From: Nitrospirota bacterium
GTDB taxonomy: Bacteria; Nitrospirota; Thermodesulfovibrionia; Thermodesulfovibrionales; UBA6898
Assembly (NCBI GenBank): GCA_016235245.1
Contig: JACRLO010000018.1
Span: 1-64,000, forward strand
Length of the DNA: 64,000 nt
Direction of reading: 5' to 3'
The stretch's first letter is position 1; every line of letters starts with the position of its first letter. Below are positions 1 through 8,772 of the stretch, one piece after another. The translations under genes were made by a program, and so were the position numbers. The notes beneath the pieces were generated by a model. The model was not told the DNA's origin, did no database searches, and worked only from the letters and a program-made list of their open reading frames with translations.

Positions 1-387
1 CCCTTTGTCGCCGCCATACACGATATTCTTCTCCTGAAAATCTGTGGTGATATGCATGGTGCCGAAGGTATCGATGCCGGTCTGGCCGTTATAATAGTTG
101 CGGCGCGACCACCAGCTGTACTGGCCGCAGCCGATAGGGCCGTGGCTGACCGTGATCTGGTCTTTTACAGGACCCCAGACAACACCTTTTGCCCCTGCGT
201 ACGCGCAGCCCCTGACCGTCATAACGCCTGGCCGGGACTTGACGTTCGACTTCACCTGACAGGTGCTGCACTGGCCCGACGGATCGTTTGCTGCAAGATG
301 CTTTGCCCGGTCCTTCTTCGACTTCTCCGGGTAGGCATCCAGGACTTCCTCTATCATCTTCTGTGTATCTTTAATTGCCGTGCTCAT
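1..387 (-). CDS. nifD: Nitrogenase MoFe protein alpha chain, N-terminal part (runs off window)
   Basis: This is the first 129 codons of the alpha subunit of molybdenum-iron nitrogenase, which carries the FeMo-cofactor and half of the P-cluster; the rest lies beyond base 1. The ATG at 387 follows AAAGGAG with a six-base spacer. The P-cluster cysteines are visible in [14 protein letters not shown] (Cys61) and HGPIGCGQY (Cys87), and the region ends in the family block [13 protein letters not shown]. Residues 91-100 read [10 protein letters not shown], where well-studied NifD proteins have a different local sequence; I take this as lineage variation. It follows nifH by 127 bases on the same strand, the usual nifHDK order. 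AnfD or VnfD is less likely from the overall match but a full-length sequence would settle it. Confidence 0.93.
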   Translation of the reverse strand, partial: MSTAIKDTQKMIEEVLDAYPEKSKKDRAKHLAANDPSGQCSTCQVKSNVKSRPGVMTVRGCAYAGAKGVVWGPVKDQITVSHGPIGCGQYSWWSRRNYYNGQTGIDTFGTMHITTDFQEKNIVYGGDKG

Positions 388-403
388 TTCATTCTCCTTT
401 GTA

Positions 404-510
404 TTAGCTATCAGCGTTCAGCAATCAGTCTTAACGACAGCCTATAACGGTCATTACAAATCGCCTGCCTTTTTTCTTGTTTTAGCTGACGGCTGAGCGC
501 TGAGTGCTTA
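404..510. repeat. Short nano-repeats between nifH and nifD
   Basis: The nifH-nifD spacer holds two tracts of short degenerate repeats: TATCAGCGTTCAGCAATCAG near 409-428 and GCTGACGGCTGAGCGCTGAG near 485-504, both built from GCTGA/TCAGC units. No coding sequence is evident. Similar low-complexity units appear elsewhere in this window (26.5 kb, leuS, bioF), so I regard them as a genome-wide repeat habit rather than a nif regulatory signal. Confidence 0.6.
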
Positions 511-514
511 TTTC

Positions 515-1396
<882 letters not shown>

Positions 1397-1400
1397 CTAT

Positions 1401-1419
1401 TTTGCAATTGATATGCCAC
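1401..1419 (-). promoter_or_regulatory. Sigma-54 promoter of nifHD
   Basis: On the minus strand the sequence reads TGGCATATCAATTGCAAA: the -24 GG (1417-1416) and -12 GC (1405-1404) are separated by exactly ten bases, matching the TGGCAC-N5-TTGCA consensus. Transcription would begin about 38 bases before the nifH ATG. This fits RpoN/NifA control of nitrogenase genes. Confidence 0.85.
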
Positions 1420-1472
1420 CCATGAAATCCCTGCAATTACACGCTTTCCTGAAACTCTGCGATATTACGGTG

Positions 1473-1507
1473 AGACATTAATGTCTGCTAACAAACAATA
1501 CTGTTAG
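1473..1507. promoter_or_regulatory. Nested palindromes upstream of nifH (possible second operator)
   Basis: AGACATTAATGTCT at 1473-1486 is a perfect 14-base palindrome. Immediately next to it CTAACA (1488-1493) and TGTTAG (1502-1507) form a six-base inverted repeat with eight bases between. Neither is needed by a TGT-N10-ACA site, which spans only part of them. The region lies between divergent nifH and the nitroreductase gene, so the operator could serve either. Confidence 0.45.
1482..1497 (-). promoter_or_regulatory. NifA-type upstream activator site
   Basis: TGT-N10-ACA, the classical NifA upstream activator sequence, lies about 90-105 bases before the predicted nifH transcription start, inside the usual window for sigma-54 enhancer sites. 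It overlaps a separate perfect palindrome at 1473-1486, so two proteins might compete here. Confidence 0.65.
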
Positions 1508-1586
1508 TGCGGCAAATACGAACGGAGCTGTCAATTTGTCTCAGGAGCACCGGTACCTGTGGTATAGTTTCTTAGGGAGGTGTTAT

Positions 1587-2147
1587 ATGGAACTTTTCGA
1601 GGCGATTCAGACAAGAAGAAGTGTGCGGAAATTTTCGGACAGGCCGGTAGAAGAAGAAAAACTGCAGCAGCTCCTTGAGGCGGTCAGGATGGCACCGTCA
1701 TGGGCCAATATGCAGTGCTGGCGCTTTGTCGTGGTGAAGGAGACTGCAACAAAACAGCAGATCAGCGAGCTCTCCTATGTCGAGTCTTTTTTTGCTCCCA
1801 AGGGCTATAAGGTCAATCCCGCAAAGAAGGCCCTTGCCGAAGCCCCGGTAGTTATCGTTGCCTGCGCAGACCCGGTAAAGTCCGGGGTATTGTGGGAGCA
1901 GACGTACTACATGACCGATCTGGGCATCGCCTGCCAGAACCTCTGGCTTGCGGCCCGGGGGCTCGGTCTTGGCACGGTCTTTGTCGGTGTTTTCGATGAG
2001 TCAAAGCTGAGGGAGCTTCTTGGCATCCCATCGGATATCAGGGTCGTCGGACTTTTCCCTCTCGGCTATCCCCTTGAGGAAAAAACAGGAGGCCCTGCCC
2101 GGAAGCCGCTTGGCGAGATCGTTTTTACGGAGAAATGGCCGAGTTAA
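1587..2147 (+). CDS. Nitroreductase family protein
   Basis: FMN-dependent oxidoreductase of the nitroreductase fold, 186 residues, expected to be cytoplasmic and to use NAD(P)H on nitro, quinone or flavin substrates; the natural substrate cannot be read from sequence. The N terminus has the family signature [20 protein letters not shown] with the FMN-phosphate binding Arg-Arg-Ser-x-Arg, and later [15 protein letters not shown] and GLGTVFVG. I chose the ATG at 1587 because AGGGAGGTG precedes it; the frame is open back to a TTG at 1536 without a ribosome site. A TGG-TATAGT extended -10 box at 1560-1568 may be its promoter. It runs divergently from nifH and is followed six bases later by rsmE. 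Confidence 0.88.
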   Translation: MELFEAIQTRRSVRKFSDRPVEEEKLQQLLEAVRMAPSWANMQCWRFVVVKETATKQQISELSYVESFFAPKGYKVNPAKKALAEAPVVIVACADPVKSGVLWEQTYYMTDLGIACQNLWLAARGLGLGTVFVGVFDESKLRELLGIPSDIRVVGLFPLGYPLEEKTGGPARKPLGEIVFTEKWPS

Positions 2148-2153
2148 TTCTGC

Positions 2154-2861
2154 ATGAACCTTATTCTTCTTTCTGAAGACGATTTTGTTGGGCAGAACTG
2201 CGTCCAGGTGCAGGGTCGCAGACTAAAACACATACTCGAAGTCCACAAGGCCTCTCCGGGAGATCAACTTTCGGTAGGCCTGCTGAACGGCCCCCTCGGC
2301 AAGGGAACCGTAACCACACTGACGCCTGAGGCCATCACCCTTGAACTGCATCTTGACCAGAAGCCGCCCGCTCCGCTTCCTGTGATACTTATCCTCGCTC
2401 TGCCTCGCCCCAAGGTTCTGAAACGGGTGCTTATTGCTGCGTCTTCCATGGGTGCAAAGAAGATCGTTCTCATGAACGCCTATCGGGTTGAAAAGAGCTT
2501 CTGGAAGAGCCCCCTGCTGACCAAAGAGCGCATTGACGAATATCTGAGCCTCGGACTTGAACAGGCAAAAGATACCCTCATGCCCGAGGTTCAACTCAAA
2601 CCTCTGTTTAAGCCGTTTGTCGAAGACGAACTGCCGGCGATCATACAGGAGCGTCTTGCGCTGGTGGCCCATCCTGCGGCCGAGCATCCCTGTCCCCGGA
2701 ATCTGAATCAACCTGCGGCTGTCGCGATAGGCCCGGAAGGGGGTTTCATTGCCTACGAGATTGAAAAGCTCTCCTCCATCGGGTTCATGCCGATCAGCCT
2801 CGGTCAACGCCCCCTGCGCGTTGAAACAGTTGTGCCTGCCCTGCTTTCAAAGTTATTCTAA
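2154..2861 (+). CDS. rsmE: 16S rRNA (uracil-1498-N3) methyltransferase
   Basis: RsmE methylates U1498 of 16S rRNA at the decoding site of the 30S subunit using S-adenosylmethionine. The 235-residue product has the N-terminal PUA-like domain and the C-terminal SPOUT knot with the two diagnostic motifs IGPEGGF (about residue 193) followed by an acidic residue, and LGQRPLRVET (about 217-226). Length is typical. It starts six bases after the nitroreductase stop and ends four bases before the PHP gene, so the three are probably one transcript. Confidence 0.93.
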   Translation: MNLILLSEDDFVGQNCVQVQGRRLKHILEVHKASPGDQLSVGLLNGPLGKGTVTTLTPEAITLELHLDQKPPAPLPVILILALPRPKVLKRVLIAASSMGAKKIVLMNAYRVEKSFWKSPLLTKERIDEYLSLGLEQAKDTLMPEVQLKPLFKPFVEDELPAIIQERLALVAHPAAEHPCPRNLNQPAAVAIGPEGGFIAYEIEKLSSIGFMPISLGQRPLRVETVVPALLSKLF

Positions 2862-2864
2862 GAC

Positions 2865-3494
2865 ATGCCGTGTAATATCGATCTTCATGTCCATTCAGTA
2901 AACAGCGGGGACAATCCGACCGATCCAGAGGAAGTAGTCCTGCAGGCTATCAAACGCGGATTAGACGGCATCGCCTTCACGGAACATTATTATTACGAGG
3001 CGTCCGAAGGCGTCGAACTTCTGCGCGAGAAATACGGCAGCAGGATCATGCTCTTCAGGGGTGTTGAGTTCTCTGCCGCTGAAGGCCACTGCCTCGTCTT
3101 CGGCGTAAACACGGACATGCTGTCGATTAAATATGCACCTATTGCAGACCTGATAAAGATAGTTAACGGACATGGAGGCATTGTGATCCCGTCACATCCT
3201 TTTCGCGGAGTCAACAGCATCGGCAACATGATAATGAAACTGGAGGGGCTCTGCGCCCTGGAGGGATTCAACGGCTGCAACATGCACCACTTTAACCAGA
3301 AGGCTGTTGATACAGCACAGGCACTGAACCTCCCTTTCACAGGAGGTTCAGATGCACATGCTGCCGGGGAAATCGGGTCGTGCTACACTGAGTTCTCTGA
3401 TGCCGTTACCTACGACAATTTCATTGACTGCCTGAAACAGGGCAGATACCACGGCATTGACACCCGCAAGATAAGCAGGCTCTGGCCGTTCTGA
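2865..3494 (+). CDS. PHP-domain metal-dependent phosphoesterase
   Basis: A 209-residue stand-alone PHP domain. Metal-binding motifs are present in order: DLHVHS at residues 6-11, TEHYYY near 40, SHPFR near 107, and GGSDAHA near the end. PHP proteins of this size hydrolyse phosphoesters such as histidinol phosphate or nucleotides, but specificity cannot be assigned. It has no polymerase or zinc-ribbon extension, unlike the second PHP protein in this window at 11.3 kb. It sits directly after rsmE in the same direction. Confidence 0.82.
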   Translation: MPCNIDLHVHSVNSGDNPTDPEEVVLQAIKRGLDGIAFTEHYYYEASEGVELLREKYGSRIMLFRGVEFSAAEGHCLVFGVNTDMLSIKYAPIADLIKIVNGHGGIVIPSHPFRGVNSIGNMIMKLEGLCALEGFNGCNMHHFNQKAVDTAQALNLPFTGGSDAHAAGEIGSCYTEFSDAVTYDNFIDCLKQGRYHGIDTRKISRLWPF

Positions 3495-3509
3495 TATGAC
3501 TGCCTTTGC

Positions 3510-3869
3510 TCAGGCTGCTGACAGGACTGCGTCCGCCACGTTAATTTCCTGCGGCGCGCGCTTTTCTTTAAGCACAAGATACAGCCCGAGGTTTCCTTTC
3601 AGATCGTAATCAAAGGCGACTGTTTCTCTCACAAGCACTGAGACTGTATAGGCGAGGTCTTCGAGTTTTTGGCCAAGCCCGTCTTGTGTGCGGTCTTCCA
3701 GATCATAAATTTCGAGAATGTCGATAATGTCTTCGATGTCACCGGTGTTATAGGATTCAAGAGCCACTTTGCCGCCTGGGGGGACCATGCCGTCCAGCCT
3801 CTGCTTTGCGTTTGTGATCTGGAACTTCACCCTCATAAGGCATACGTTGTATATCTTTGCATCATCCAT
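3510..3869 (-). CDS. Conserved-looking protein of unknown function, 119 aa
   Basis: I do not recognise this protein. It starts at an ATG preceded by AAGGAG, has no signal peptide or membrane segment, and is acidic in the middle (TGDIEDIIDILEIYDLEDR), suggesting a small helical cytoplasmic protein. It is convergent with the PHP gene and divergent from the sigma-54 activator at 4.0 kb, so it could be a target of that activator, but no sigma-54 box was found in front of it. Confidence 0.6.
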   Translation of the reverse strand: MDDAKIYNVCLMRVKFQITNAKQRLDGMVPPGGKVALESYNTGDIEDIIDILEIYDLEDRTQDGLGQKLEDLAYTVSVLVRETVAFDYDLKGNLGLYLVLKEKRAPQEINVADAVLSAA

Positions 3870-3997
3870 GATCCTTCTCCTTGACGGTTATAGTGCTAAA
3901 AAAACCGGTTTCCGATCTTTCCTCTATAGTTGCAACCGCCATGCCAACAGCAATATCCTTTAAAACCAGGGAGTTCTCATGGCCACCAAAGCGCCCA

Positions 3998-4026
3998 TTG
4001 ATTAATATATTATCAGTATGTATAAT
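3998..4026 (+). promoter_or_regulatory. Sigma-70 promoter with very short leader
   Basis: TTGATT (3998-4003), 17 bases, TATAAT (4021-4026). Transcription should start near 4033, only about seven bases before the ATG at 4040, which has no Shine-Dalgarno sequence. Confidence 0.75.
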
Positions 4027-4039
4027 TAATATACAAAAG

Positions 4040-5377
4040 ATGGAAAAGATTGCACTGATCAGCAAAGACCGGTCACTATTCAAGGAGCTTTCAGGGGTTC
4101 TGCTAAAAGGCACGAAACTTACCGAAGGCACTCCGGAAAGCGATGGGTCTTTTGTCTTTTTCGATATCGATACCATGCGGCCGGGTATGATCAGGGAACT
4201 GACCGACAGCCACTATGTTATGGCAGTCACAAAGCAGAAGCGGACAGAGCGGGTCATGGAAGCCGCGACTTTCGGCGCCTATGAGGTGATACAGCGGCCG
4301 CTCACGCCCGAGGCGATTGCCGGCCTTCTTGAAGAGCTTCAGGAATTCCGTGACGAAATCCGGGACCATATCCCGATTGCGCCACTGCCTCCTACGCCGA
4401 CCTGTGCAATCGTAGGCAGCTCACCGATCATCATGGATGTCTGCAAAAAACTGGCGAGGCTCTCGCAGGTTGATGCACCGGTGCTGATCACGGGAGAAAC
4501 AGGGACCGGCAAGGAGCTGATCGCAGAATCGATAGCCCAGCTTTCATCGCGCTTTGGGAAACCCTTTGTTGTCGTTAATTGCGCGGCAGTGCCAGAGGCC
4601 CTGCTGGAGTCGGAGCTCTTCGGTTTTGAAAAGGGCTCCTTTACCGGAGCGGTCGCATCAAAGGAAGGCATGCTCAAGATCGCCGATGAGGGTTCTGTAT
4701 TTTTTGATGAAGTAGGGGAACTGCCCCTGCCCCTTCAGGCGAAGCTTCTCCGCTTTCTCCAGACCCAGGCATTTTATCCCCTCGGCAGCACAAAGGAGGT
4801 CCAGGTAAATGTGCGGGTGCTCTCGGCAACAAACAGAAATCTCGAAGCAATGGTTAAACAGGGCACATTCAGGGAAGATCTTTATCACCGGCTCCGTGTC
4901 ACGACGATCCATATCCCGCCGCTTCGGGAGCGCAGAAAAGATATTCTTCCGCTTGTCCAGTTCTTCCTGAACCGCTACAAACAGACAGCGCCGCGCCATA
5001 TCAGGGGATTTACCCGGCAGTTTTCCAGGCGGCTCAGTTCCCATGACTGGCCCGGAAACATCCGGGAGCTTGAAAACACGATACGGTCTGCCCTGGCACT
5101 CGCCAGAACGCCTTATCTTACGACACATGAACTGAGCGAACTCGGTTCTCATGCAGTCCCCCAACAGGCGGAAGCTGAATCACTCGGCACGGCAGTCACT
5201 TCCTTTGTGAAACAGGCGATAGAAAATAAGGAACGAGGCATGTATGACCGTGTCCATGACGAGGTTGACCGCGCGCTTATTTCCTATGTCCTCAGCCACG
5301 TGCATGAGAACCAGTCAGAGGCAGCCCGCCTGCTAGGCATCAGCAGACTCACTCTCAGGAAGAAACTGAAATACTGA
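4040..5377 (+). CDS. NtrC-family sigma-54 activator with degenerate receiver domain
   Basis: A 445-residue enhancer-binding protein that would remodel RpoN holoenzyme. Residues 1-105 look like a CheY-type receiver but the conserved Lys-Pro near the end reads RPLT, and the acidic pair at the start is reduced (ISKD), so phosphorylation is doubtful. The AAA+ domain has Walker A GETGTGKE, the sigma-54 loop as GSFTGA (Ala to Ser), Walker B FFDEVGELP, and DWPGNIRELEN. A Fis-type helix-turn-helix (SEAARLLGISRLTLRKKLKY) ends the protein. The frame is open upstream to 3881, but the promoter lies inside that extension, so I chose 4040. The M28 peptidase gene starts three bases after its stop. Confidence 0.88.
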   Translation: MEKIALISKDRSLFKELSGVLLKGTKLTEGTPESDGSFVFFDIDTMRPGMIRELTDSHYVMAVTKQKRTERVMEAATFGAYEVIQRPLTPEAIAGLLEELQEFRDEIRDHIPIAPLPPTPTCAIVGSSPIIMDVCKKLARLSQVDAPVLITGETGTGKELIAESIAQLSSRFGKPFVVVNCAAVPEALLESELFGFEKGSFTGAVASKEGMLKIADEGSVFFDEVGELPLPLQAKLLRFLQTQAFYPLGSTKEVQVNVRVLSATNRNLEAMVKQGTFREDLYHRLRVTTIHIPPLRERRKDILPLVQFFLNRYKQTAPRHIRGFTRQFSRRLSSHDWPGNIRELENTIRSALALARTPYLTTHELSELGSHAVPQQAEAESLGTAVTSFVKQAIENKERGMYDRVHDEVDRALISYVLSHVHENQSEAARLLGISRLTLRKKLKY

Positions 5378-5380
5378 ACG

Positions 5381-6244
5381 ATGGATATGATAAAGGATAA
5401 TGTCATGGCTACGGTTTCTCTTCTTGCCGGAGAGATCGGACAGAGAAGCTGGAAAGATCTGGACAAGCTCGCCCGATCAGCCGATTTCATCGAAGAGAAG
5501 CTCAAAAGTTCGGGATGCGAAACCGTCCGTCAAGCCTTCACCTTCAGGGACAATACCTACCACAATATTATCACCGAGATCCGGGGTAGCGAGCCAGACT
5601 GCCAGGGACTCCTTGTGGTCGGTGCTCACTACGACTCCTGTGAGGGAACACCAGGAGCGGACGACAATGCAAGCGCAGTAGCTGCACTGCTCGAAATTGC
5701 ACGCCTGACAAGGGAAAGGCCTCTCAGGAGAACTGTGCGTTACGTTGCCTACTGCCTCGAAGAACCGCCTGCATATATGACACACCATATGGGCAGTTAT
5801 GTCCATGCAGAGAGCCTTCATGATGAAGGGACAATGGTCTTTGGCATGATCTCGCTTGAGATGCTGGGTTATTTCAGTGAAGACAAAGGGTCGCAATACT
5901 ACCCGTCGTCGCTGTTTAAGCCCTTCTACCCTGACATTGGTAATTTCATCGCCTTTGTCGGCAACTTCTCTTCGCGGATCTTCTCAAACAGCTTCAAGGC
6001 CGCCTTCACCTCTGTTTCGTCATTCCCGGTCGAATCCCTCAACGGTTTCTCGATTATTCCAGGCGTGGACTTCTCTGACCACAGGAATTACTGGAAATTC
6101 GGTGTTCCTGCCTTTATGATCACGGACACTTCATTCTATCGCAACCCGAATTACCACGATTCCGGCGATCTGCCGGATACGCTGGACTACGACCGGCTTG
6201 CCCTTCTCACCAGAGATCTCTACGAAGCATTGCAAATCGTATAG
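5381..6244 (+). CDS. M28-family metallopeptidase
   Basis: A zinc aminopeptidase-like protein of 287 residues. The di-zinc site is recognisable as GAHYDSCEG, PGADDNASAVAALLE and the Glu-Glu of YCLEEPP, with a late His in NYHDSGDLPDTLDY. No signal peptide is visible, so it is probably cytoplasmic; many M28 enzymes are secreted. It is co-transcribed with the sigma-54 activator (three-base spacing), which is an unusual pairing. Substrate unknown. ATG 5387 is an alternative start two codons later. Confidence 0.85.
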   Translation: MDMIKDNVMATVSLLAGEIGQRSWKDLDKLARSADFIEEKLKSSGCETVRQAFTFRDNTYHNIITEIRGSEPDCQGLLVVGAHYDSCEGTPGADDNASAVAALLEIARLTRERPLRRTVRYVAYCLEEPPAYMTHHMGSYVHAESLHDEGTMVFGMISLEMLGYFSEDKGSQYYPSSLFKPFYPDIGNFIAFVGNFSSRIFSNSFKAAFTSVSSFPVESLNGFSIIPGVDFSDHRNYWKFGVPAFMITDTSFYRNPNYHDSGDLPDTLDYDRLALLTRDLYEALQIV

Positions 6245-6304
6245 CACTGAAACAGATCGATGAATATCGGATTCCGTTCAATCTTTGCGTAATATGCAAA
6301 ACGC

Positions 6305-8593
6305 TTATCCATGGTCAAGCATCTCCCTCATTTTTCGGAGCAGCTCAGATGGCTTGACCGGTTTCATGATGAGTTCCTCTCCCTCATCAAGTTCCCCGCG
6401 CGCCTGAATGATGTCAGCGGTATAGCCGCTGGTAAAGAGAATTTTTGCCTTCGGATGCATTTGTCTGATCTGCCTGGCAGCATCCCTGCCGTTCAGCTTT
6501 GGCATAACAATGTCCATAAGGACAAGCTGGATCCTGTCACGATGTTCTTTATACCTTTCGACGGCATCCTGCCCGTCTTCAGCCACAATTATGTCGTAGT
6601 CAAATTTGCTGAGTGCGTCCAGCACAACTCCACGCACATCCTCATCATCTTCCGCCACCAGAATTGTTCCACCGCCTGTTACGTGAAAGTCCGGAGATGT
6701 AATACCCTCATACTTGACCTCAGAATCAGAGATGGGAATATATACCCTGAACACAGTCCCGTCTCCCGGCGCGCTCATAACATCGATATAGCCATTGTGC
6801 TGCTTAACAATCCCATAGACAATAGCAAGCCCGAGACCTGTCCCTTTCCCGATTTCCTTGGTAGTAAAATAGGGTTCGAATATTTTTTGTCTCGTTTTCT
6901 CATCCATCCCCTCGCCAGTGTCAGAAACCGTAAGCACGGCATAGTGGCCAGGCGTACCATAGCCATGGGTTTCTATAAATGCGTGACCTATCGTATCGCG
7001 AGACAGATCCATGGTCAACTGTCCGCCGCCTGGCATCGCATCTCTGGCATTGGCAGCCAGATTCATCATAATCTGCTCAAGCTGGCCGCTATCCGCTGAA
7101 ACCGTGAGGGGTTCGTCGGCCAGGGCAATGTTAAGACAAATATCCTCACCGATGATTCTTTTGAGAAACTTCTCAAAATTATGAAGGATTGGATTCAGAT
7201 CGAACACCCGGAGATTAAGCGGCTGTTTACGGCTGAACGTCAGGAGGCTTTTGGTCAGGCGGGCAGCACGATCTGCTGCAGCATGCATCTTTTCAATATT
7301 AAGACGCAACGGGTCATTCTTCTCAATACGCATGAGCGTCAATTCGCTATAGCCCGTGATTACCGAGAGGATATTGTTAAAGTCGTGGGCCACCCCGCCG
7401 GCGAGCTGACCTATTACCTCCATCTTTTGTGAATGCCGGAGCTGTTCCTCCAGTCGCCTGCGTTCAGTGATATCGCGGGAGACGCCGATTAAGCCGCCTG
7501 CCTTTCCTTCATCATCATGGAACGGTGTCTTGATCGTCTCCAGGATCGCCTGCCTTCCGTCCTGAAGAGTGCGCAGCCGTTCATAGGAGCAGGACATCTG
7601 CGTGCTGATACACTCCAGATCAGTCCTGCGTATGATCTCAACCAAAGCAGGATCCGGCTCAAAATCCCTGTCAGTGAACCCGATAATCTCTTCTTGTGGT
7701 TTGCCGATAATACTGCTGGCATAGTTTTGATTGCAGCCCAGGTAGACACCCTGTACATCCTTATAAAAAAGCATGTCAGGGATGGTATCCAGCATGCTCT
7801 GAAGGAACTGCTGTTTTCCTTTTAACTGCCGTGTAATCTCCCACCAGTAGACCCCAACAAGAAGTGCGATCGCAGCAATATGGAGGCAATGCCGCAACGG
7901 GGCAAATACAGGGGCATAACGATCATTGTGCAGATCATTTACCGCCTGAAGTGCATCATCCATGAAGAAGAAGAAAAAAGCAATAAACGCCAGCCAGGGA
8001 AATTTTATCGACCTTGTCTTTGAATACAGAAACGAATTAAGAATCAGGAAGCAGACAAAAGCCCCCAACAGACGAAATACCAGATCACCGGAAAAGTCGT
8101 GAAACGCAGCACCGATAAAGAGGTCGCTATTGAGTGAGGCACGGGCAGTCGCATCCAGAAACCTTACCCACAGCGGGGCGATAACGATGTAAACAGCTAG
8201 CGTCAGGAGCGAACTGCAGATCAAAAAGAAGCGTGAGAAGCGTTCAAAGCTGAAATAGAAGCGAAGAAAGGCATAGCCCATGAGGATAATTGAAAGTATG
8301 GCAACTGCATGCTCCAGTGGCGGATAATAGCGAAAAATCGTAGGGAAGGAGATATATCCGCGAAAGCTGCCGTATTCGGCAGTAAACATAAAAAGTTCCC
8401 TGCTGGCGCCGACTGCGGCAGAAATCGAAAAATAGAGATGCCTGCGGTCTGCCGTGGTACGCCACATCAGCGAGGACACCAGTAAAAGCACCACCCAGAA
8501 GAAAGTAGCCAGAAGAAAGCGTACTACATTGTTGGCAGGGTCTCCCGGCCCGCCTCCAAATTGTGTTAGGATCAGAATCAGTTCCTGAAGCAT
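6305..8593 (-). CDS. Membrane-bound PAS hybrid histidine kinase with C-terminal receiver
   Basis: A 762-residue hybrid sensor. Roughly residues 1-255 form about seven hydrophobic segments, a membrane sensor domain. A PAS domain follows (FLQSMLDTIPDMLFYKDVQG to GVSRDITERRRLEEQL), then the HisKA box with the phospho-acceptor His in GGVAHDFNNIL, the HATPase with NLAANARDAMPGGG and GTGLGLAIVYG, and a receiver with Asp in VLMDIVMP and Lys in MKPVKP. There is no DNA-binding output, so it must signal to a partner elsewhere. ATG 8593 is preceded by GGAG, and a TTGACA-N17-TAATAT promoter lies at 8649-8677. A related soluble hybrid kinase is encoded at 27.9-29.6 kb. Confidence 0.92.
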   Translation of the reverse strand: MLQELILILTQFGGGPGDPANNVVRFLLATFFWVVLLLVSSLMWRTTADRRHLYFSISAAVGASRELFMFTAEYGSFRGYISFPTIFRYYPPLEHAVAILSIILMGYAFLRFYFSFERFSRFFLICSSLLTLAVYIVIAPLWVRFLDATARASLNSDLFIGAAFHDFSGDLVFRLLGAFVCFLILNSFLYSKTRSIKFPWLAFIAFFFFFMDDALQAVNDLHNDRYAPVFAPLRHCLHIAAIALLVGVYWWEITRQLKGKQQFLQSMLDTIPDMLFYKDVQGVYLGCNQNYASSIIGKPQEEIIGFTDRDFEPDPALVEIIRRTDLECISTQMSCSYERLRTLQDGRQAILETIKTPFHDDEGKAGGLIGVSRDITERRRLEEQLRHSQKMEVIGQLAGGVAHDFNNILSVITGYSELTLMRIEKNDPLRLNIEKMHAAADRAARLTKSLLTFSRKQPLNLRVFDLNPILHNFEKFLKRIIGEDICLNIALADEPLTVSADSGQLEQIMMNLAANARDAMPGGGQLTMDLSRDTIGHAFIETHGYGTPGHYAVLTVSDTGEGMDEKTRQKIFEPYFTTKEIGKGTGLGLAIVYGIVKQHNGYIDVMSAPGDGTVFRVYIPISDSEVKYEGITSPDFHVTGGGTILVAEDDEDVRGVVLDALSKFDYDIIVAEDGQDAVERYKEHRDRIQLVLMDIVMPKLNGRDAARQIRQMHPKAKILFTSGYTADIIQARGELDEGEELIMKPVKPSELLRKMREMLDHG

Positions 8594-8648
8594 GGGGGAT
8601 CTCCATAATTCGCAGCGAGTTGCATTTACGATACGCTGAAAGACTGTT

Positions 8649-8677
8649 ATATTATGGTTTTGGCTCTACCGTGTCAA
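8649..8677 (-). promoter_or_regulatory. Sigma-70 promoter of the membrane hybrid kinase
   Basis: On the minus strand TTGACA (8677-8672) and TAATAT (8654-8649) are separated by 17 bases. This gives a leader of roughly 50 bases before the ATG at 8593. Confidence 0.7.
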
Positions 8678-8710
8678 TCCGGCCTCTGTTGACTGCTCTC
8701 CTGTCTGAGA

Positions 8711-8753
8711 CAAACAAAAAGCAGGGCAGGAGGTAGTCTTTCCTGCCCTGCTT
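8711..8753 (-). terminator. Rho-independent terminator after the DegP gene
   Basis: AAGCAGGGCAGGA (8719-8731) and TCCTGCCCTGCTT (8741-8753) form a perfect 13-bp stem with a nine-base loop, followed on the minus strand by TTTTTGTTTG. It lies 20 bases after the protease stop codon. Confidence 0.9.
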
Positions 8754-8772
8754 ATGCTGTTTGGTTTGACTA

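Noticed and set aside
52-447. 131-codon plus-strand open frame at the window start
   Set aside because: It lies antisense to nifD, whose reading frame shows conserved cofactor-binding motifs.
2223-2807. 194-codon open frame antisense to rsmE
   Set aside because: Shadow of a strongly supported gene; no ribosome site or family motif.
3862-3990. Minus-strand open frame ending VKEKDHG that would overlap the start of the 119-residue gene by an ATGA-like junction
   Set aside because: The only in-frame ATG gives 26 residues with a poor ribosome site, and the longer frame crosses the promoter and coding start of the sigma-54 activator.
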